Shown: positions 58,880 to 64,000 of the stretch, one piece after another
How the letters are laid out: each line of letters opens with the position of its first letter
How positions within the stretch are numbered: position 1 is the stretch's first letter
Source: Protopterus annectens
Taxonomy: Eukaryota; Chordata; Ceratodontiformes; Protopteridae
Direction: 5' to 3'
Length of the DNA stretch: 64,000 nt
Assembly: GCF_019279795.1 (NCBI RefSeq)
Contig: NC_056735.1
Span: forward strand, 1,941,301,955 to 1,941,365,954
The notes under the pieces: model-generated
Seen by the model: only the letters and a program-made list of their open reading frames with translations
What the model was told of the DNA's origin: nothing
The model's database searches: none
Made by a program: the position numbers and the translations under genes

Positions 58880-59255
58880 CAGTGTATCATACCATGTCAC
58901 CCACGTCACTCAGCAAGTGTCATAGTTCATGTTGGGGTGAATTACTTGAGATGCACCTCTTTGGACTATATGAACAGACACATGACTGAACTCTCAGATT
59001 ATGTTCCCTGGCAGATATGACCCTAGCACTAAGCAGCATTCTACCATCAGCCAGGATGATGCCACAATATAAATAAAACATTATTAACTTCCACAATCAG
59101 CTTAGCTTCTGGTGTCAGTCCAGGAAGATCCAGTATCTCTAAGCCAGGGAAGACATGGTCAACAGGCCATGTTGCTTTACCAGAGATGGTCTGCACCTTT
59201 GTCCTCTAGGCTGTCTGATACTGGCAAAGACACTTGCCTCTCCCATAGTTCCTTA
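58880..59255 (+). pseudogene. CR1 B4 esterase (SGNH-like) pseudogene
   Basis: HSASVIVHVGVNYLRCTSLD resembles the V-V-V-H-V-G-T-N-D block of SGNH hydrolases, with N kept and the following residue changed. After stops and frame changes, SSILPSARMMPQYK, FHNQLSFWCQSRKIQYL and CFTRDGLHLCPLG match 9544-9784. The last holds the D-x-x-H motif. The Gly-Asp-Ser block should lie upstream and was not identified. Confidence 0.6.
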
Positions 59256-59589
59256 TTTAGGCAATATCAAAGCAACAAAAGTTCTGATGTAACAAAACCC
59301 ACTGGAGGCAAACACAAATTTCTGCTGCTTAATGATGAGTGTAAATATGAAGCTGTACTGGAGGAAATTGCCAACCTACTAGCTGACAGATTTGGTACAA
59401 ACCTCAACCCCCTGTCCCCATAAGCTATACCCCTAAGCATACCTGACACCTGTCCACTGCCTAGTATATTTAGAAATCAGGTCAAATCTGCACTATACAA
59501 AGTAAAACCACATTCTCAATGGTACCAGATAACATTCCAGGTTGCTTACTAAGCAAACAAAAACAGGACCTAATGAACTGGCTTTGTTC

Positions 59590-60402
59590 CTGCAGAGTGT
59601 AAAACAGCAATAATAATCCCTTTTTGGATAAGGGCAGCTGGTGCTGATCATAGACTCTTGCTGCAAATATAGACCATACAACCTAGTCAATAAGGGAACA
59701 AGGATATAACATGGCTAGGCTTATAAAGGCCCTAGGGCCAATACACTACTAACATCTTATGAACCTATAAACCTTTCACAAAAAATGGGCCATCAACCGA
59801 CCCTTGGAACTATAGACCTATACATCTAACCAGTCTAATCTGCAAGCCCATGGAAGAAATCATCATGGACCTTATAAACAAGGACATAGGTGATCTTCAA
59901 ACTCTATATTCAACCCGATTTGTCTTCATTAAGGATAGATCATGCTTATTAAACCTTTTAGATGTCTTATAGAAAGTCACCAAAGTCCTGGATGAAAGTA
60001 AGACATTGCATACCATCTATCTTGACCTGGCCAAGGACCTTGAAACAATCTCCCACTCAAGTATCATTGTTAAATTCTTCCAGCTGGAGATTAACCCTTA
60101 TGTCACTAGATGGGTAGCCAATTGACTCACTGACAGAACACATACTGTCAAAGTTGGTGACTCAACCTCTACCAGTGGAGCCGTTACCACTGGTGTACCA
60201 CAAGGATCGGTTTTGGGCCCTTTACTGTTTCGTTTCTATTTCTAAGATGTCCAGGATAAAGTAGATGGCATTTGGCTTACCAGATTTGCTGATAATTACA
60301 AATGGAGTGCAATCACTGAATCCCCCAATGATGTTAACCTATTATAGGAGTGGCTAACACAGACAAATGACTGGTGCAAAGCCATGGGGTAAAAGTAAAT
60401 GC
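59590..60402 (+). pseudogene. CR1 B4 reverse transcriptase pseudogene
   Basis: VPAECKTAIIIPF, (148-bp insertion), KNGPSTDPWNYRPIHLTSLI, MEEIIMDLINKD, FVFIKDRSCLLNLLDVL, TIYLDLAKDLETI (motif A), YVTRWVAN, TTGVPQGSVLGPLLF and a defective FADN box at 60285-60296. The frame carries stops (for example near 59970). It continues through WCKAM-GVKVNA up to the A4 insertion. Confidence 0.75.
59624..59771 (+). mobile_element. 148-bp 5'-truncated CR1 tail nested in B4
   Basis: Contains CATGGCTAGGCTTATAAAGG and ends CTTATGAACCTATAAA, the tail of family B. It is flanked by CCTTT (59619-59623 and 59772-59776). Removing it and one CCTTT joins T-A-I-I-I-P-F to T-K-N-G-P-S-T-D in frame. It could alternatively be a SINE sharing the CR1 tail. 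Confidence 0.7.
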
Positions 60403-61070
60403 AAACCCTGAAATCTAAACTATCCTCATGCTATAATACAATTTCAAAGTTTCCCACATTATCCAAATCCTGCACTCATCATTGCAACTCCCTCCATGAA
60501 CTAAACTGGTTGGGACTCCTAGACTACCTAACTTTCATTCAACTAACAACAGCACACAAGCTCATTTTTAAACCCTCTAGCTGTCTGTCTCTCTCCTCTT
60601 CCTTAAAAATCCACCAACCATATAGAACAATATGATCCACAAATCAAAACCTCTTGGAACTCTACAAACCTTCTCCCTTGCTAGATTATGGAACTCTCTT
60701 CCATCTCACATTAGAACGACCCAGAATCTCCTTTCCTTTAAAACCTTAGTCCACTCTTATCTCTCCTCTCTCTGGGAATGCTCCTGCACATATTCTTCCT
60801 GAATCCTGACACCTATCTTTATCCTATCCTATTAAAAACTCAGCCATTGCATAAATAATTCTTTTGTCTCCTTTTATGATGTACTAATTGAGCATTAATT
60901 TGTTATTCTTGTAAATATCTTAAAAATGCTTTACTTAGCTATTACTTTTGAATGTTTTTATAATATTGTCTTTCTGTCTGGAGCTTTTCTCCTCGGGCCT
61001 CCATTGAAAACGGGCTACATTGGCCCAATGGACTTTCCGGATTAACAAATTGCAATAAATAAATAAATAA
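60403..61070 (+). mobile_element. LINE fragment A4 (5'-truncated family A) nested in B4
   Basis: Contains the family A C-terminal blocks HHCNSLHELNWLGLLDYL and, frameshifted, W-N-S-L-P-S-H-I, then a 3'UTR with GGAGCTTTTCTCCTCGGGCC and an (AAAT)n tail ending at 61070. B4 sequence resumes at 61070 with K-C-H-Y, so the RT of B4 was split. A target duplication is not clear. Confidence 0.75.
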
Positions 61071-61640
61071 GTGCCATTATTAATGCCTTTGGAAAAGTGG
61101 AATTCCCCACTAATTAAATTAATGACAACACTCCCCCCCCCCCCCGCAAGCTCAAACCCAGTGGTGTGAGACCTGGCAACACATGTCGATAATGATCTGA
61201 ACTTTGACCACCAAGTTTCTGCAGTGGTAAGGAAAGCTTTCTAAATTGTGTACCTCATAAGTAAGAGCATCACATCCAGTTTTGAGGATGTTATAACACC
61301 ACTCTACTCAACCCTCATTGGAGCACTAATAGAGCACAATAATCCCTTTGGCATGTTCCTCACCAGACACCTGCAGCAGCTGGAGAGACCACAGGAGTTT
61401 CTGACCAAGAAAGTTCAGGGCCTCTAAACCAAGCCATGACATATGGGGTAGGCTGAAAACCTTGTCACTGTACTATCTATCATATAGGCTGCTGAGAGCT
61501 AACTTGTGTCGGGCCTATAGAGCAGGCTCTGACCCTTTCCAAGATGGAAATGCTGTGCATCCACAAATCTAATGGCAAAAGAGTCACCTACTTTAGGGAT
61601 ATTAAACTCGGCTGTGACATTGACAGAACATGCTTGAGAG
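61071..61640 (+). pseudogene. CR1 B4 C-terminal region pseudogene
   Basis: Resumes the B4 frame after A4. A poly-C run (about 61132-61145) is followed by RDLATHVDNDLNFDHQVSAV, IEHNNPFGMFLTRHLQQLE and RLLRANLCRAYRAGSDP, then CDIDRTCLRDRY at about 61612-61650. The last is homologous to CDMNRTCRTERY of B1. Frame changes and stops throughout. Confidence 0.7.
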
Positions 61641-61746
61641 ACAGATATAGCTGATGACATCAACAGAGTCTGATGAGAGGAAGATGGTAAAAGCAGTATC
61701 CCACATGCTGGTGTTACATGCTCTATCTAATGTCAACCAAGTGAAG

Positions 61747-61751
61747 ACACA

Positions 61752-61841
<90 letters not shown>
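61747..61841. repeat. (CA)n microsatellite
   Basis: About 46 CA dinucleotides with one early interruption. It is inside the degenerate tandem repeat. Confidence 0.95.
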
Positions 61842-61843
<2 letters not shown>

Positions 61844-62327
61844 AAGACCAGCTGACTGCAGTGAGAACAGAACCCCTTCTTATCTATGTACACTGACTAG
61901 AAACTCAGTATTTAATGCAAGCTCAACTGTACAAGTCTGACTCGGTGACACTTTATAAGTGATGACATCAGCAGGGTCCAGTGAGGAGAAGATGGCAATA
62001 GCAGTGTCTCACATGCTGGTGTAAAATGCTCTTTCTAATATTAACCAAGTAAACAAATACACACATACACCAGTTGACTGAAGTGAGAACAGAGCCCCCA
62101 CATGGACTAGAAAACTCAGTATATAATTCAAACACCATGAAACAAGGCTGACTTTTACAAGGCTGCAGGACAATTTATAGTAGCTGACATCATCACTGGA
62201 TGTTTGAGAGAAGATGTTGGGAAGCCTGGATGAAATGGATGTGTAGGCATGTACAACTCTCAAAATATTGGTATTCCGTGGGATTGCAGTGATGACTGCA
62301 GGATGTACAGTCATGCTCATCTGACTA

Positions 62328-62328
<1 letters not shown>

Positions 62329-62406
<78 letters not shown>

Positions 62407-62410
62407 ACAC
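62329..62410. repeat. (CA)n microsatellite
   Basis: About 40 CA dinucleotides, at the same relative position as the tract at 61747-61841. Confidence 0.95.
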
Positions 62411-62600
62411 TAGTAGACTACAGCTGGATAAGAACACCTACCTAAGTACACATACTAGAGAATTCAGTGCTTAATGCAAATGTTATAACAAAAGTCATGC
62501 TTTTACAAGGCTACAGGATAATTTATTGTGAATGACATCATCATTGGATGTTTGAGCGAAGATATTGAGAGGCCTGTGTGAAGTGGATAGTGAGCCATGT

Positions 62601-64000
62601 ACAACTGCAAGAAATTAAAGGTCTACATGTTACCAGATTGATGAGTTTGCAAAGTTTAGCATTTGCTGTTGTGTTTCCAATGTGCAGATATACCTTAAAA
62701 AACAGTTGTGCAAAGTATTTGCAAACAGCTCTCCACATTACAATTACTGGAACATCTGAATGTGTATTGTCATGTAAAGACACCCATGGTATATAAGAAA
62801 GCATTTTTTATTATTTTCTGCAGTGTAGTTGATATATGTGTGAACAAGTACTGAGAGACCAAGTTTCAAGTGCATAGGTACAGATAACAAATGGCTACAG
62901 TGTAAATATGTGTTCTTTCCTTAGAAAGTGCCTCACTTTGCTTGTGATTTTACATGTACTATCATGAGATGAAGACTAAATGGACAGTAAACATAAGTAA
63001 TACATGATATTGTGCATTTTCCATAGTGCACCATCAAGCAGCTGGTTTGTGAGATCAATGGGAAAGCATTTGCACATGTAAGATACACATTTATACTGCT
63101 TTCCCCATTTGTTCCATGTTAAGTGACAAACAAGTGCATGCCTCTGCTTCATTGTTAAAACTGTGGATAGTACTGAGTGTAAGAAACACACCAGCTGCTT
63201 AAGTGACTCTGTGGCAGCTGGTTTAAAAGTACTGACAGATATCTTTTTGAGCCAACAAGATACATGGTTTGAATCCAGGTCTATCTAATAGTTTTATATA
63301 TATATTTATAATACAATGAAATACGTCTTTATTCTATATTTACTGTGTTACCTTAGCATAGCATGTTTAAGCAGAATTGTGCAGAGGTAACCTCACCATG
63401 TAAGAGTCATTCACCAACACTTGACACTGGTTTGTGATGCCAAACTCACTGCAAATACATAGGTTTTCAATATTTTTCTCTGGTGTGTGATTCTGTTTTT
63501 TGACCAGAATAAAGGAGTTAAAATGGGATAGATAGGAAAGAGGTAAAATGTGTGTGTGTGGGGGGCTGGGGGAAGATCAAAGGAAAGCAATATAGGAATG
63601 TGCAGAAGGGAGGTAGTAAAGAACCATAGCTATTCACTTCTTCAAAAATGCAAAATGAAAATATGTAAAAGATTTTAGCTGAACTTGGACTGTCAGCTCA
63701 ACAAAGATGGGGGACAACAAAGACATGTTGTATAGCCAATTGGACCAAATCAAGCATGTCAAAAAGACACATTTGCGAAGTGGAGAGCTGTGAAGGAGAT
63801 GATTTTTTTTGTGGGACAGGTGCCCTTTTTTCAGTAAGAGAGAAATGTTAAGTAAGGGATGTAGGTTTATCTGGGTCAGGTAAGTAGAGTAGATGAGGTA
63901 GCAGATGTAAATAAACAGGACAAACAAGACAAGACACAAGGATGGTGAGGGACAAGACAGTTTGGAGATACCATGATTGTTGTAAGGGAGAGGACAACAG
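62601..64000. other. Unassigned non-coding sequence
   Basis: No coding region was recognised. A weak B-box-like TGGTTTGAATCC lies at about 63267-63278 with an A-box-like TGGCAGCTGGTT about 55 bases upstream, possibly an old SINE. A G-rich/TG stretch is at about 63550-63575. Confidence 0.35.

Larger units (their letters stand above)
58870..61640 (+). mobile_element. CR1-like LINE copy B4 with endonuclease deletion and two nested insertions
   Basis: Plus-strand order: esterase-like domain (58880-59255), end of the linker (59290-59420), RT (59590-60400) and C-terminal domain (61140-61640). The endonuclease region seen in B1 between esterase and linker is absent. A 148-bp CR1 tail (59624-59771) and LINE fragment A4 (60403-61070) are inserted in the RT. 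Similarity ends near 61640 in the C-terminal domain, where a degenerate tandem repeat begins. Confidence 0.75.
61643..62600. repeat. Degenerate tandem repeat with embedded (CA)n tracts
   Basis: Roughly 220-350-bp units, each with a GATGACATCA-like start (61652, 61961, 62183, 62531), an agaagatg-type block, and an AACTCAGTATTTAATGCAA-like block (about 61900, 62110, 62460). Units 1 and 3 contain long CA tracts and unit 2 a short one at the same place. It starts where CR1 copy B4 stops. Confidence 0.7.

Overview
This is a gene-poor stretch of a eukaryotic, most likely vertebrate, nuclear genome. Evidence is the presence of APE-type LINEs of two families, long CA/TG microsatellites, satellite DNA and solo LTRs, and the lack of bacterial-type gene packing. 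The repeat mix (2A-bearing L2/CR1-group LINEs plus esterase-bearing CR1) suggests a large repeat-rich genome such as an amphibian, lungfish or cartilaginous fish, but the sequence alone does not fix the species. I see no host protein-coding gene, rRNA, functional tRNA or CRISPR. Nearly everything recognisable is mobile or tandem DNA.

Two LINE families dominate. Family A (L2/CR1 group) has a pyrimidine-rich leader, a short N-terminal peptide ending in a 2A-like GDIHPNPGP motif, then APE endonuclease and reverse transcriptase (RT), and an (AAAT)n tail. Copies: A1 (1.0-9.95 kb, +, interrupted twice), A2 (34.8-38.67 kb, +), A3 (42.39-46.19 kb, -, nearly full length with a 978-codon open frame), A5 (50.3-54.66 kb, +) and the tail fragment A4 (60.4-61.07 kb, +). 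Family B is CR1-like (esterase, endonuclease, RT, CTATGAAC-type octamer tail). Copies: B1 (6.49-9.78 kb, -), B5 (10.7-11.49 kb, +), B2 (38.67-39.99 kb, +), B6 (50.1-50.3 kb, -), B3 (54.8-55.26 kb, +) and B4 (58.9-61.64 kb, +).

Layout: 1-10 kb is a nest in which A1 was entered by a solo LTR (5-bp target duplication) and by B1 (7-bp target duplication). 10.7-11.5 kb is the 5' part of a CR1 whose 3' part seems to resume at 38.67 kb, so a 27-kb block appears to be inserted between them. That block holds an 18.4-kb array of a ~67-bp satellite (13.54-31.95 kb), a duplicated 881-bp flank, a long (CA)n, and A2. 40.7-42.0 kb is a 29-bp minisatellite with a 465-bp higher-order repeat. A3 follows, with a 1.2-kb tandem array abutting its 5' end (46.19-49.17 kb). 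50-55 kb is A5, split by a second solo LTR of the same family. 58.9-61.6 kb is B4, carrying a nested CR1 tail and A4. 61.6-62.6 kb is a degenerate tandem repeat with embedded (CA)n.

No genes act together as a pathway. The biology here is retroelement nesting and decay, 2A-type translational recoding in a LINE, and satellite expansion. Similarities and identities are by-eye estimates. No search was run.
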